DNA of 22,286 nucleotides, taken from NCBI GenBank assembly GCA_900550955.1, contig URUF01000036.1, positions 1-22,286 of the forward strand. The letters run 5' to 3'. Positions 13,760-22,285 of the stretch are shown here, piece after piece. Each line of letters begins with the position of its first letter. Position 1 is the stretch's first letter. Position numbers and translations under genes: made by a program. Origin of the DNA: an uncultured Eubacteriales bacterium. Its GTDB lineage: Bacteria; Bacillota; Clostridia; Christensenellales; Aristaeellaceae. The notes under the pieces are model-generated. The model saw nothing but the letters and a program-made list of their open reading frames with translations. It was not told where the DNA came from and ran no database searches.

Positions 13760-16700
13760 TTATTCATAATCGGTCAGGTTCACGCTCACCATGCTGCTTA
13801 CGCCCCGTTCCTCCATGGCCACGCCAAAAAGGGTGTCGCAGCGCTCCATGGTGCCCTTGCGGTGCGTAACCACAATGAACTGCGTGTCCTGGCTGAACTC
13901 CTTCAAATAGTCCGCAAAATAGCCGATGTTCGCATCGTCCAGCGCCGCCTCGATCTCGTCCAGGATACAAAACGGGGTGGGCTTGAGCTTGAGCATGGCA
14001 AACAGGATGGCGATGGCGGTAAGCGCCCGCTCGCCGCCGGAAAACAGGCTCAAGAGCTGGCGCTTTTTGCCCGGCGGCTGCACGATAATCTCAATGCCGC
14101 AGTTGAGCGGGTCCTTGGGATCGCTCAGGCTGATTTCGCCATAGCCGCCGCCAAACAGGCGGGTGAAGGTTTCGGCAAAATACCCCTGCAAGGTGCTGAA
14201 CTGCCCCACAAAAACCGTTTCCATCTGCTCCAGCAGTTGGGCGATCAGGGCCTGCAAATCGCCCTTGGCGCGCTCCAGGTCGGTCTTTTGCGCGTCCAGC
14301 TGGGTGAAGCGCTCATACATTTGAGCATATTCCTCAATGGCGCCCACGTTCACTGCGCCCATCGCGCGGATGCGCTCGCGGATGCGGCGCGCCTCGTCGT
14401 CGGCCGCGTTTTCGTCAAACGCCGCGGCCAGGGTTTCGCCCGGCGCGGGCGCGTCGCCCTCGCGCCGCCGGTCGTATGCCTCCAACGCCTCCACAGCGCC
14501 CGCATAGCTAAGCTCGTAGGTGTTCCACAGGCGGTCGTTAAGCTGGCTCAGCTCCGCGCGTATGCGGCTCAACGCCAGCTCCTGGCGGTGCATGCGCTCG
14601 GTTTCGTGCCCAAGCAGCTGCTGGGCCGCGTCCATTTCGCCCTGGATCTCCTTGAGCTCCTTCTGCTTCTGGTCACGCTTGAGCTCGGTTTGGGAAACAT
14701 GCTCCCGCGCTTCCTCCACGCCCTGCTCGCAGGCGGCGATCTCCCGCTCGGCGGCCTGTTCCCCGGCCTTTGCGGCCTCCTGCCCGGCAAGGGTCTGCTC
14801 CCTGCGCTTTGCCAAGGCCTCCAGCTCGCCTTGGCAGGCTTCGCGGTCTCCGTCCAGGCGCTTGCGGTCGCGCTGGATGCGCTCCACGTCGTGCTCGGCG
14901 TTTTGCAGGGTAAGCATTGCGTCGGTCAAAAGCGCCTGCGCGTCCTCGCGCCTGCGGCGGGCCTTGTCCAGCCTGGCGGAAAGCTCCTCCGTGCGGGCGT
15001 TCAGCTCGTCCGTTCCGGTTTCCTCCCGCGCGCTTTCTTCTTCAATGCGCTTCAGCTCCCCGGAAATCTGCTCCAAGCTTTCATCCAGCTGGGCGATGGC
15101 CGCGCGCAGGCTCTCCAGCCTGTCCGTATGCGCGTCGTATTCCGCCTGCGCGCTCTTTAGGCGCTCGGTATCGCGCGCCACGGCAATCTCCTGCTGGTGC
15201 AGCTCATACTGCGCGTTCTCGCGGCGCTCCTTCTCCCCGGCGCGGCGGCTTTCCATATCCGCCACCTCGTTTTGGGCGGCCTGGGCGCGCGCGGTAAGCT
15301 CCTCAAGCTTCCCGGCCAGCTCCTTCATTTCGCGCTCGCGTCCCAGCAGGTTTTGCGCCTTTTGCTGTATGCTGCCGCCCGTCATGCTGCCGCCGGAATG
15401 CATCACGTCGCCCTCCAGCGTTACCAGGCGGAAGGCGTGCCCGCCCGCCCGCATAATGGCGATGCCGCTGTCCAGGTCCCTAGCCACCACGGTGCGGCCC
15501 AGCAGGCTTTCCACCACGTCCTTATAAATGGGGTCGTACCCGCACAGCTCGCTGGCTACGCCAATGCACCCGGGCAGTCGCAATACCTCGCGCTCCCGCG
15601 CATTGAGCGTGCGCCCGCGCACGGTGCTCAGCGGCAAAAAGGTCGCGCGGCCCAAATGGTTCCTGCGCAGGTAATCGATCATCTGCTTGGCGTCCTGCTC
15701 GGTTTGGGTCACAATGTTCTGCATGGCCCCGCCAAGCGCCATATCCATGGCGGTTTCATATTCGCGCGGCACGTGCAAAAGCATGGCCACCACGTCATGC
15801 ACGCCCGTAAGCTGATTGCGGCGCGCATAGGTAAGCGCGTTTTTAACGGCGTATTGATACCCCTCGTACCCGTCCTGCAATTCCTTGAGGGTTTTCAAGC
15901 GCGTATCGATGGCCCTTGCGCTTTGCAAATCCTCCTGCACCTGCTTTTGGCGGGCCAAAATATCCTCAAGCAGCCGCTTGGTGCTCTTTTCAAAGCTTTC
16001 TGCGCCCTCGCGCAGCCCGTCCAGGCGGCCCTGCTCTGCCGCAAGGTTTTCCCTGGCCTGCGCAAGCGCGCCCGCAAGCTCCATCTCCCGGCCTTCCTCC
16101 TGCGAAAGCTGCTGGCTGATCTCCCCGCGCCGGGCCGTCATTTGCTGCTGCATGGCGCTTTGGCGCGCCTGGGAGGTACGCACGTTTTGCATGCGGTTCA
16201 TGCGCGCCATAATATGCGCCTTGTGCGCGGCGAGCTCGTCCTCCAGCGCCTGTGCGCTCTCGGTAGCGTCGGCATGCCCGGCCCTGCGGGTTTCCAACGC
16301 GTCGCGCGCCTTGGAAAGCAGCGCCTCCGCCTCCGAAAGCCCGCCGCCGCTTTGGTTCATGGTGGCCTCGAGCAGGCGCAGGCGGGCGCGCAGGCTTTCT
16401 TCCTCGCTTTGGAAGCGCTCCAACGCCTCCGCGCCGCTTTGCAGGCGGTTCTTCACCGCCGTAAGCGCCTCGCGCGCGGCGTGCAGCGCGTCGCTGCGCG
16501 CAAGCAGCGCCTCGTGCGCCCGTGCAAGCGCCTGCTGCACGGCCTCCTGCTCGGCCTCGCCCGCCTCGCGGCGCGCAGTTGCATCCGCAAGGGCGCGTTC
16601 AGCCTCGTGCACCGCGTCGCTTACGGCAAGCAGCGCCTGCTCGGCGGCGTTTTCCTTGGCATGCAGCCTGCCATGCCTTAGCAAAAAAAGCCGCACGTCC

Positions 16701-17374
16701 AGCTCCTTGAGCGCGTCGGTAAGGGCGAGGTATTCCTTTGCGGTATCAGCCTGCTTTTTCAGCGGGGTCAGGTGGCTTTGAAGCTCCTCAAGCACGTCCA
16801 AAACGCGCACTAGGTTTTCATCCGCGCGCTTGAGGCGGCCCTCGGCCTCCTCCTTGCGCGAGCGGAAGCGGCTAATGCCCGCGGCCTCCTCAAAAATGCC
16901 GCGGCGGTCCTCGCTGCGCTGGCTCAAAATCTCGTCGATACGGCCCTGGCCGATAATGGAATAGCCCTCCTTGCCAACGCCCGTATCGCGGAACAGCTCC
17001 ACAATGTCCTTCAGGCGGCAGGCAGCCCCGTTCATAAGGTATTCGCTATCGCCGCTGCGGTACACGCGGCGGGTGATGCTTACCTCGTCAAAGGCCACGG
17101 CAAGCTGGTGGTCGGTATTGTCAAACACCAGGGTAACTTCGCAATAATTCAGCGGCTTGCGCTTTTCGGTGCCGTTGAAAATCACGTCGGCCATGCTGTT
17201 GCCGCGCAGCATCTTGGCGCTCTGCTCGCCCAGCACCCAGCGCACGGCGTCGCCGATGTTGCTTTTGCCGCTGCCGTTGGGGCCCACAATGCCCGTTACG
17301 TTTTGCGGGAACACAATCTCCGTGCGCTTGGCAAAGGACTTGAACCCGTATATCTCCAGTTTGGTAAGACGCAT
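13760..17374 (-). CDS. smc: Chromosome segregation protein SMC
   Basis: The 1204-residue product is a full-length bacterial SMC, the ATPase that loops and organises DNA with ScpA and ScpB. Walker A GPNGSGKSN is at 31-39, then the Q-loop region (YSIIGQGRIDEILSQ). Two long Ala/Glu/Arg-rich coiled coils flank a hinge at about 515-665 (EGYQYAVKNALTY to HSGGSMTGGS). The ABC signature LSLFSGGERAL lies near 1106 and Walker B CILDEIEAALDD near 1137. Both half-domains and the hinge glycines are intact. ATG 17374 has GGAGG nine bases upstream. It follows rnc after 70 bases of hairpin-rich spacer and precedes ftsY by 12. Confidence 0.97.
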   Translation of the reverse strand: MRLTKLEIYGFKSFAKRTEIVFPQNVTGIVGPNGSGKSNIGDAVRWVLGEQSAKMLRGNSMADVIFNGTEKRKPLNYCEVTLVFDNTDHQLAVAFDEVSITRRVYRSGDSEYLMNGAACRLKDIVELFRDTGVGKEGYSIIGQGRIDEILSQRSEDRRGIFEEAAGISRFRSRKEEAEGRLKRADENLVRVLDVLEELQSHLTPLKKQADTAKEYLALTDALKELDVRLFLLRHGRLHAKENAAEQALLAVSDAVHEAERALADATARREAGEAEQEAVQQALARAHEALLARSDALHAAREALTAVKNRLQSGAEALERFQSEEESLRARLRLLEATMNQSGGGLSEAEALLSKARDALETRRAGHADATESAQALEDELAAHKAHIMARMNRMQNVRTSQARQSAMQQQMTARRGEISQQLSQEEGREMELAGALAQARENLAAEQGRLDGLREGAESFEKSTKRLLEDILARQKQVQEDLQSARAIDTRLKTLKELQDGYEGYQYAVKNALTYARRNQLTGVHDVVAMLLHVPREYETAMDMALGGAMQNIVTQTEQDAKQMIDYLRRNHLGRATFLPLSTVRGRTLNAREREVLRLPGCIGVASELCGYDPIYKDVVESLLGRTVVARDLDSGIAIMRAGGHAFRLVTLEGDVMHSGGSMTGGSIQQKAQNLLGREREMKELAGKLEELTARAQAAQNEVADMESRRAGEKERRENAQYELHQQEIAVARDTERLKSAQAEYDAHTDRLESLRAAIAQLDESLEQISGELKRIEEESAREETGTDELNARTEELSARLDKARRRREDAQALLTDAMLTLQNAEHDVERIQRDRKRLDGDREACQGELEALAKRREQTLAGQEAAKAGEQAAEREIAACEQGVEEAREHVSQTELKRDQKQKELKEIQGEMDAAQQLLGHETERMHRQELALSRIRAELSQLNDRLWNTYELSYAGAVEALEAYDRRREGDAPAPGETLAAAFDENAADDEARRIRERIRAMGAVNVGAIEEYAQMYERFTQLDAQKTDLERAKGDLQALIAQLLEQMETVFVGQFSTLQGYFAETFTRLFGGGYGEISLSDPKDPLNCGIEIIVQPPGKKRQLLSLFSGGERALTAIAILFAMLKLKPTPFCILDEIEAALDDANIGYFADYLKEFSQDTQFIVVTHRKGTMERCDTLFGVAMEERGVSSMVSVNLTDYE

Positions 17375-17406
17375 CCAATCATTCCTCCGAATGGACAGGG
17401 GGATGA

Positions 17407-17461
17407 CGCCCCGCCGCCATTTCCTTTCGCGGGGCGCAGGGGGCTCAAGCCCCTGCCGGGG
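17407..17461 (-). repeat. GC-rich palindromic dispersed repeat, copy B, overlapping the rnc 3' end
   Basis: On the minus strand the 34-base core (17461-17428) matches copy A at 6274-6307 at 30 of 34 positions by my count, in opposite genomic orientation. It includes a CAGGGGC...CCCCTG hairpin (17437-17455). A second inverted repeat CGCCCCG/CGGGGCG (17407-17413 with 17430-17436) overlaps its edge. The core supplies the last codons of rnc (reading APAGA) and its TGA stop. Confidence 0.65.
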
Positions 17462-18134
17462 CCTTGGGGGCCGGCCCGCCCTGGCCGCCGTACTGCCTGA
17501 GCGCGGCCTTCGCGGCAGCCTGCTCGGCCGTTTTTTTGCTGTTGCCCTCGCCGGTGGCCACGGGCACGCCCAGCACGCTCACCTGCGCGGTAAAGCGCCG
17601 GTCGTGATCGGGCCCCGTTTGGGCGATGATGGCGTACTGCGGCAGCTCCAGGCCATGGGCCTGGGTGTACTCCTGCAAGGCGCTTTTATCATCCTGCCCG
17701 CGCCAGGCGATCATGCGCTCGTCCTGCGCAAACAGGCGCAAAATCACCTCGCGCACGGCCTCGTAGCCGCCGTCCACATAGATGGCCGCGAGCACGGCCT
17801 CCATCGCGTCGGCCAGGATGCTGGGCTTTTCGCGCCCGCCGGTCTGCTCCTCGCCGTGCCCCATTAAAAGGTACCGGCCCAGCCCAAGCGAGCGCGCCAA
17901 CGCGCTTAATGTGCGCTCGCACACAAGCGCGGCGCGCCGGGCGGTCAATTCGCCCTCGTGCAGGGCGGGATATTTGCGGTAAAGCATGTCGCTGACGCAA
18001 AACTCCAATACCGCGTCGCCCAGGAATTCCAGGCGCTGGTTATCCGGCAGCTTGGTGGAGGGATGCGTCAGCGCCAGGCGCAGATGGGCCTGATCGTGAA
18101 ACGTGTAGCCAATGGCTTGCTGCAAGCGCTGCAT
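17445..18134 (-). CDS. rnc: Ribonuclease III
   Basis: The 229-residue product is RNase III, the double-strand-specific endonuclease that matures rRNA and some mRNAs. The catalytic domain carries NQRLEFLGDAVLEF (32-45) with Glu36 and Asp40, and ILADAMEAVLAA (106-117) with Asp109 and Glu112, so the four metal ligands are present. Position 33 is Gln where E. coli has Glu38, a conserved but not metal-binding site. A double-stranded RNA binding domain spans about 150-216 (DDKSALQEYTQAHG to SKKTAEQAAAKAAL). The tail GGQGGPAPKAPAGA looks appended by the repeat at the 3' end. I chose ATG 18134, 7 bases after AAAGGAG; the longer reading would be coded by the upstream hairpin. It sits between acpP and smc, as in other Bacillota. 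Confidence 0.96.
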   Translation of the reverse strand: MQRLQQAIGYTFHDQAHLRLALTHPSTKLPDNQRLEFLGDAVLEFCVSDMLYRKYPALHEGELTARRAALVCERTLSALARSLGLGRYLLMGHGEEQTGGREKPSILADAMEAVLAAIYVDGGYEAVREVILRLFAQDERMIAWRGQDDKSALQEYTQAHGLELPQYAIIAQTGPDHDRRFTAQVSVLGVPVATGEGNSKKTAEQAAAKAALRQYGGQGGPAPKAPAGA

Positions 18135-18150
18135 AGGCGTTCTCCTTTGG

Positions 18151-18195
18151 GCCAAGCGCGCCCCCAACGGGCCTGCCGCTGGGGGCGCGCTTGGC
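18151..18195 (-). promoter_or_regulatory. Perfect 16-bp hairpin between acpP and rnc
   Basis: GCCAAGCGCGCCCCCA (18151-18166) pairs without mismatch to TGGGGGCGCGCTTGGC (18180-18195) around a 13-base loop. It begins 8 bases after the acpP stop and ends directly against the rnc ribosome binding site. No U-tract follows in the transcript, so it is a poor terminator candidate. It is a good double-stranded RNA candidate and may be a site cut by RNase III itself, or it may protect the acpP mRNA 3' end. Confidence 0.75.
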
Positions 18196-18203
18196 AATAT
18201 GCG

Positions 18204-18431
18204 TTACTGGTTCTTTTCGATGTAGTCCACAACGTCGCCCACGGTTTTCAGGTTCAGGATGACCTCATCCTCCACCTCGATGCCAAACTCGCTTTCCAGC
18301 TCAAGGATCATAACCATCACATTGGCGCTGTCGGCCCTAAGATCCTCCACCAGGCGGCTGTCGCGGGTAATGGTGGAAGCCTCCACCTGCAACTGGGAAG
18401 CGATCATGTCGCGTACCTTTTCAAATACCAT
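18204..18431 (-). CDS. acpP: Acyl carrier protein
   Basis: The 75-residue acidic four-helix protein carries growing fatty-acyl chains on a 4'-phosphopantetheine arm. The attachment site is Ser35 in EDLRADSANVMVMILELE (29-46), where the classical pattern is LGADSLD; the Ser and the preceding Asp are kept but Leu-Asp is replaced by Ala-Asn. The EFGIEVEDE recognition helix (48-56) is normal. AGGAGG precedes the ATG at 18431. It lies between plsX and rnc, and fabD and fabG, present here in B. subtilis, are missing from this locus. It could be the main ACP or a specialised one; the neighbourhood favours the main one. Confidence 0.92.
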   Translation of the reverse strand: MVFEKVRDMIASQLQVEASTITRDSRLVEDLRADSANVMVMILELESEFGIEVEDEVILNLKTVGDVVDYIEKNQ

Positions 18432-18484
18432 GGTTGTTTCCTCCTACTATTCTCATAATCATGGCGAAAAACGCCTATATGCAA

Positions 18485-18505
18485 CGGGGCTTACAAAAAG
18501 CCCCG
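18485..18505. repeat. 8-bp inverted repeat between plsX and acpP
   Basis: CGGGGCTT and AAGCCCCG pair across a 5-base loop in the 97-base gap between plsX and acpP. On the transcribed minus strand no U-run follows, so it is more likely an mRNA processing or stability element than a terminator. Confidence 0.5.
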
Positions 18506-18528
18506 CCGGCAGCAGCTTTGCGCGGGCC

Positions 18529-19545
18529 TTACGCCTGCTCCTTGGGCAATAGCGCCTCGATCTTCTCCACCACGCCGCCCTCTACCATCTTCACCGCCTG
18601 GCGGATGGCGCAGGCCAGCGCATGCCCGTTGGACGAGCCGTGCGCCTTTACCACGTTGCCCCGCACGCCCAAAAGCGGCGCGCCGCCCACCTCGCTGTAA
18701 TCCATGCTCTGTTTTACGCGGCGGAAGGCAGGCTTGGCCAGCAGGCCGCCTATCTTGCTTTTGAAATCACCCATGATTTCCGTTTTGATGATGCCCATCA
18801 GCGTACCGGCCACGCCCTCCATAAACTTGAGGATCACGTTGCCCACAAAGCCGTCGCATACAATGACGTCCGCCTGGTCGTGCGTGATCTCGCGCGGCTC
18901 CACATTGCCCACAAAGTTCAGGCGCTTGTCCGCCTCCAAAAGCGCGTAGGCCTCCTTGGTGAGGGCGCAGCCCTTCTCGGCCTCCGCGCCGTTGTTCACC
19001 AGGCCGATGCGCGGGTTCTCAATGCCGCGCATGCCCTGCATGTAGGCCTTGCCCATCATGGCGAACTGGTGCAGGTATTCCGGGCGGCAATCCACGTTCG
19101 CGCCGCAGTCAATCAGCAGGAAAAAATCCTTGCCGTTGGGCAAAAGCGGGGCCAGGGCCGGGCGGTCGATACCGCGCAGCCGCCCCAGGCGGAACATGCC
19201 GCCTGAAAGCACCGCGCCCGTGCTGCCCGCCGATACAAACGCGTCCACCTGCCCGTCGCGCAGCTTGAGCATGCCGTCCACAATGGCACTTTGCTTTTTC
19301 TTGCGCACGGCCATCACGGGGGCCTCGCAGTTGGTAATCACCTCGGGGCAGTCCGTGAGCAAAAGGCGGGCGCGCAGGGCGGGGTCGGCGCCCGCAAACA
19401 CGCTCTCAACCGTCTTTTCAATGGCGCCGATGGGGCCCGCCAGCTCAATTTCCAGCTGGGGGTACATGCCCAGCGCCTCCAGCGCGCCTTCCACAGGCGC
19501 CTGGGGGGCGTTGTCGCCGCCCATCGCATCCAGATAAATCTTCAT
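18529..19545 (-). CDS. plsX: Phosphate acyltransferase PlsX
   Basis: The 338-residue product makes acyl-phosphate from acyl-ACP, the donor used by PlsY for the first step of phospholipid synthesis; it works at the inner membrane face. It starts MKIYLDAMGGDNAP and carries the family blocks DAFVSAGSTGAVLSGG, LLIDCGANVDCRPEYL, RIGLVNNGAEAEKG, DVIVCDGFVGNVILK and GGAPLLGVRGNVVKAHGSS. Length is typical. I chose ATG 19545, just after AGAGGAA, because the family begins at this methionine; a longer reading from 19614 runs into the preceding gene. It is followed by acpP, whose product supplies its substrate. Confidence 0.97.
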   Translation of the reverse strand: MKIYLDAMGGDNAPQAPVEGALEALGMYPQLEIELAGPIGAIEKTVESVFAGADPALRARLLLTDCPEVITNCEAPVMAVRKKKQSAIVDGMLKLRDGQVDAFVSAGSTGAVLSGGMFRLGRLRGIDRPALAPLLPNGKDFFLLIDCGANVDCRPEYLHQFAMMGKAYMQGMRGIENPRIGLVNNGAEAEKGCALTKEAYALLEADKRLNFVGNVEPREITHDQADVIVCDGFVGNVILKFMEGVAGTLMGIIKTEIMGDFKSKIGGLLAKPAFRRVKQSMDYSEVGGAPLLGVRGNVVKAHGSSNGHALACAIRQAVKMVEGGVVEKIEALLPKEQA

Positions 19546-19561
19546 AGCGGTTCCTCTTTCG

Positions 19562-22285
19562 TTACTCGATCTTGATGCAGTACACGCCGCCGGCGTTTTT
19601 GCCGGTTGTGCCAATCACCAGCAGGTTCCCGTACACGGCGGGCGAGCCTTCGATGGCCAGCTCTCCCTCCGCGTCCTCAATGGGCGCCAGCGTAAGCGTA
19701 TCCAGAACGCTGCCGTCCAGGGGATCCATCAGGTGGATATTGCCGTTGCTTTCCGCCTGAATCAGCCAGGCCTTGCCATCCTCATTATACACGGCCACGG
19801 GGCTGGAAATGCTGGGGCTTTCCAGGCTGGCCTGCCATGCCACGGAGCCGTTCGCCTTGTTCAGCGCGATCACCTGCGCGGCGTCCTGCCCGTTTGTTAC
19901 GGTGAAGATGACCAGCGCCTCAATCTCGCCCTTGCCAACAACGGGGCTTGCGTAGCAGCCAACCTCCTGCTTTTTCGCATAGGCCAGCTCGGGCACCTCA
20001 TAGGCCCATACCTGCTCGCCGGTAAGCGCGTTCAGCCGCCGGATGGTGCAAACGCCCTTGGTGTTGTTCAAAATGGTGTTGCCGGTGTACAGCGCCACGT
20101 CGGAGCCATCCTCCACATCCAAAGCGGGGGTGGCGTCCACGTTGTCCCCGGTATCAACGGCCCACACGGGGGTGAGGGTGTTCACATCCACGCACTGCAC
20201 TACGCCCTGCTGATCCGCATAGTACACATAGTTGTTGTACATGGCCACGCTGGCGTCAATATTGGTATTGGTTTTCTTTTGATCCTTCATCTGCGTCTTG
20301 TAGGCCTGTATGTCGCTGCCCAGGGAAATGGTGTTGGCCTGGTAGTTGTACGCGTCCTTCACCGGGCCCAGCTCGGCGGTGTAAAGCACGCCGTTCTGGC
20401 CGCCCACAATCATGGTGCCGGTGGCGCTGTCAAACAGGGCGGAGCCGGTAAAGCCGCTGTAATTGCTGTTCTTTACCTTGCTGTCGCCCTCGATCAGGCG
20501 CAGCTTTTTGTTGTTGATCAAATCAATGATGTGATAGCCGTTTTTCACGGTTTTATTCGCCAGGCGGCTGTTGTACTGGCCCGCGCCCAGGATGGGGGTG
20601 CCGTTGGTAGCCACGCTCAGGCCGCCGCGGCTGGGCGCGCCCAGCTCGATAGGATCGCGCGTGGCTTCGCCCGTGAGCAGGTTATAGAAGGATACGTTGC
20701 CATCCTGCCCGGCCACGATGACCTCCTTCAGGGCGGTCACATCCTTCACTTCATCCTTCAGGCCCATGCGCTGCCTAAGCTCCGTAGGCCACTTTACAAT
20801 TACGGGCTGGCCGGGCGCGGCAACGCCGTAGGCCGCGCCGTCATTGGTTTTCATAAAGCCAATGGGCTGGCTCCACACCTCGGTGAGCGTGGCGCTTTGC
20901 ACATCCACCGTGCCATAGGCGGCGTTCTGGCGCAGCGGGCCGCTGCGGAAGGTGAGCACGCCCGCCTGCCGCCAGCCCGCGTAATCGCTGCCGCCAACGG
21001 TGGTGGTAAAGGCGTTAAGCAGGTTGATGGCGCGGGAGCGGGTATAGCTGGAAACCGTCTTTGTGCCGCTGTATACCGTCGCCTTCAATTCCAGCGCGGA
21101 GGGATCCGCGCCGCTGGCCGCGGCGGCGCTCAAGGCCGGCAGCGGCGAGGTGGTGGGCACGGGGGTGGGGGTGGGCTCCGGCGTGGGTTCCGGGGTAGGC
21201 GTGGGGCTGGGCGTCGCCGTGGGAGAGGGCGTGGGGGCCTCGGTCGCCACGGGTTCGGCGGTGGGCGCCTCCGTCGCCTCCACGGGCGCGGGCTCGCCGC
21301 CCAGCTGCACCTGCACGGCAAAGTCGGAGGGCGTAAAGTTCAGCTCGTCCTCCGCCTGGTACTGCGCAAGGTATTCGCCGGCATACGCCGCTTCCACATC
21401 GGCGTAAAGCGTCCACACGCGCTTGCCGTCGCTTTCCTCAACGCCGCCGTTCTCCCCGGCGGGATCGCCCATATACATGCTGGCTACGGGCGTGTTATAG
21501 CTGTCCACCACGCGCACGGCGGTTACGTCCGTAGAGGTGGTAAGCGTAAAGGCAATGCGCGCAGGCACCGCCGAAATGGCGGTATCACACGCAAAGCCCT
21601 GCATAGGAGGCGCAACCGCCTTGGGCTGGGCAATGTTCACCGGCGCGGCGGCGGCAAGGCCCTCGCTCTGCGTGCCGTCCTTTTTTATGGCATAAACGGT
21701 AAAGCTGCCCGCATATCCTTCCGTAAGGGTAGCGGTAGGGTTCCACAGCAATACGTTGCTGTTGGAGATCACCTCGCCGGAGCCCTCCATATCCGCATTG
21801 TACTCGCCCTCATACACGGTATCGCCAAAGTCGTTTACAATGCGGATGCCCGCCACGTTCTTGGCGGTTTGCACGGCAAAAATCACCTGGGTGGGCGCGG
21901 CGGCGTCGGTCGCGGCGGCGCTGAAGCTTTTCAGCGGCTCCGCCTCAGGCACAATCCGGTTCTTCACGCTGTTAAACGCGCTTACAACGCTGCCCTTCAC
22001 AGGCGCCAGCAGGCTGCCTACGCTTCCGCCCATGGCTTCCCAATCCGGCAGGCACAGGCCGGCCAGCAGGCCGCCGATGGCGAACACGCCCCGCAGCAGG
22101 ACCGTGACCAGCGAAAAGCCGGTATTGCCCATGGCATGGCCCGCCATGTGGGCCGGGATATCAGAGTAATAGTACCCGGTGGAGAGCAGCTGTTGGTAGT
22201 GCAGCCAGCCCATCAGCAGGGTAAAGACCGCTGTGCCCAGCAGCCCCAGGCCCCACAGCAGCCGCTGTTTCTTGTTTTGTGCCAA
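19562..22285 (-). CDS. Membrane-anchored PQQ-type beta-propeller protein (5' end at window edge)
   Basis: At least 907 residues. The N-terminus has two hydrophobic segments (about 9-28 and 57-79). Two beta-rich stretches (about 110-320) follow, each opening like AATDAAAPTQVIFAVQTAKNVAGIRI. Then comes a Pro/Thr/Glu/Ser linker (about 330-387, TPSPTATPSPTPTPEPTPEP), a short helical part, and a C-terminal eight-bladed-type PQQ/quinoprotein-like propeller from about 465, with repeated blades such as VYYADQQGVVQCVDVNTLTPVWAVDTGD and VIALNKANGSVAWQASLESP. The fold suggests a binding scaffold; no catalytic site is recognised. The first readable codon is TTG at 22285, so the true start may lie outside. 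It stops 16 bases before plsX and is probably cotranscribed. Role unknown. Confidence 0.75.
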   Translation of the reverse strand: MAQNKKQRLLWGLGLLGTAVFTLLMGWLHYQQLLSTGYYYSDIPAHMAGHAMGNTGFSLVTVLLRGVFAIGGLLAGLCLPDWEAMGGSVGSLLAPVKGSVVSAFNSVKNRIVPEAEPLKSFSAAATDAAAPTQVIFAVQTAKNVAGIRIVNDFGDTVYEGEYNADMEGSGEVISNSNVLLWNPTATLTEGYAGSFTVYAIKKDGTQSEGLAAAAPVNIAQPKAVAPPMQGFACDTAISAVPARIAFTLTTSTDVTAVRVVDSYNTPVASMYMGDPAGENGGVEESDGKRVWTLYADVEAAYAGEYLAQYQAEDELNFTPSDFAVQVQLGGEPAPVEATEAPTAEPVATEAPTPSPTATPSPTPTPEPTPEPTPTPVPTTSPLPALSAAAASGADPSALELKATVYSGTKTVSSYTRSRAINLLNAFTTTVGGSDYAGWRQAGVLTFRSGPLRQNAAYGTVDVQSATLTEVWSQPIGFMKTNDGAAYGVAAPGQPVIVKWPTELRQRMGLKDEVKDVTALKEVIVAGQDGNVSFYNLLTGEATRDPIELGAPSRGGLSVATNGTPILGAGQYNSRLANKTVKNGYHIIDLINNKKLRLIEGDSKVKNSNYSGFTGSALFDSATGTMIVGGQNGVLYTAELGPVKDAYNYQANTISLGSDIQAYKTQMKDQKKTNTNIDASVAMYNNYVYYADQQGVVQCVDVNTLTPVWAVDTGDNVDATPALDVEDGSDVALYTGNTILNNTKGVCTIRRLNALTGEQVWAYEVPELAYAKKQEVGCYASPVVGKGEIEALVIFTVTNGQDAAQVIALNKANGSVAWQASLESPSISSPVAVYNEDGKAWLIQAESNGNIHLMDPLDGSVLDTLTLAPIEDAEGELAIEGSPAVYGNLLVIGTTGKNAGGVYCIKIE
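21155..21175 (+). repeat. G-quadruplex-forming run in the Pro/Thr linker
   Basis: The plus strand has runs of 3, 5, 5 and 3 G separated by CAC, T and T, a textbook intramolecular G-quadruplex pattern, and further GGG runs continue to about 21240. The gene is on the minus strand, so the G-rich strand is the template. The pattern arises from Pro codons of the linker. Confidence 0.6.

Noticed and set aside
13448..15160. Long plus-strand open frames opposite ftsY and smc (also 15197-16681)
   Set aside because: They are antisense shadows of the smc coiled-coil codons and look like the other composition-driven frames; no family resemblance.
17445..18134. RNase III inactive because the usual NERLEFLGD reads NQRLEFLGD
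   Set aside because: The metal-binding residues Glu36, Asp40, Asp109 and Glu112 are present; the changed position is conserved but not a metal ligand in known structures, so loss of activity is not supported.
18135..18197. A longer N-terminus for RNase III
   Set aside because: It would be coded by the perfect hairpin, has no family similarity, and its start is just 7 bases from the acpP stop codon without its own binding site.
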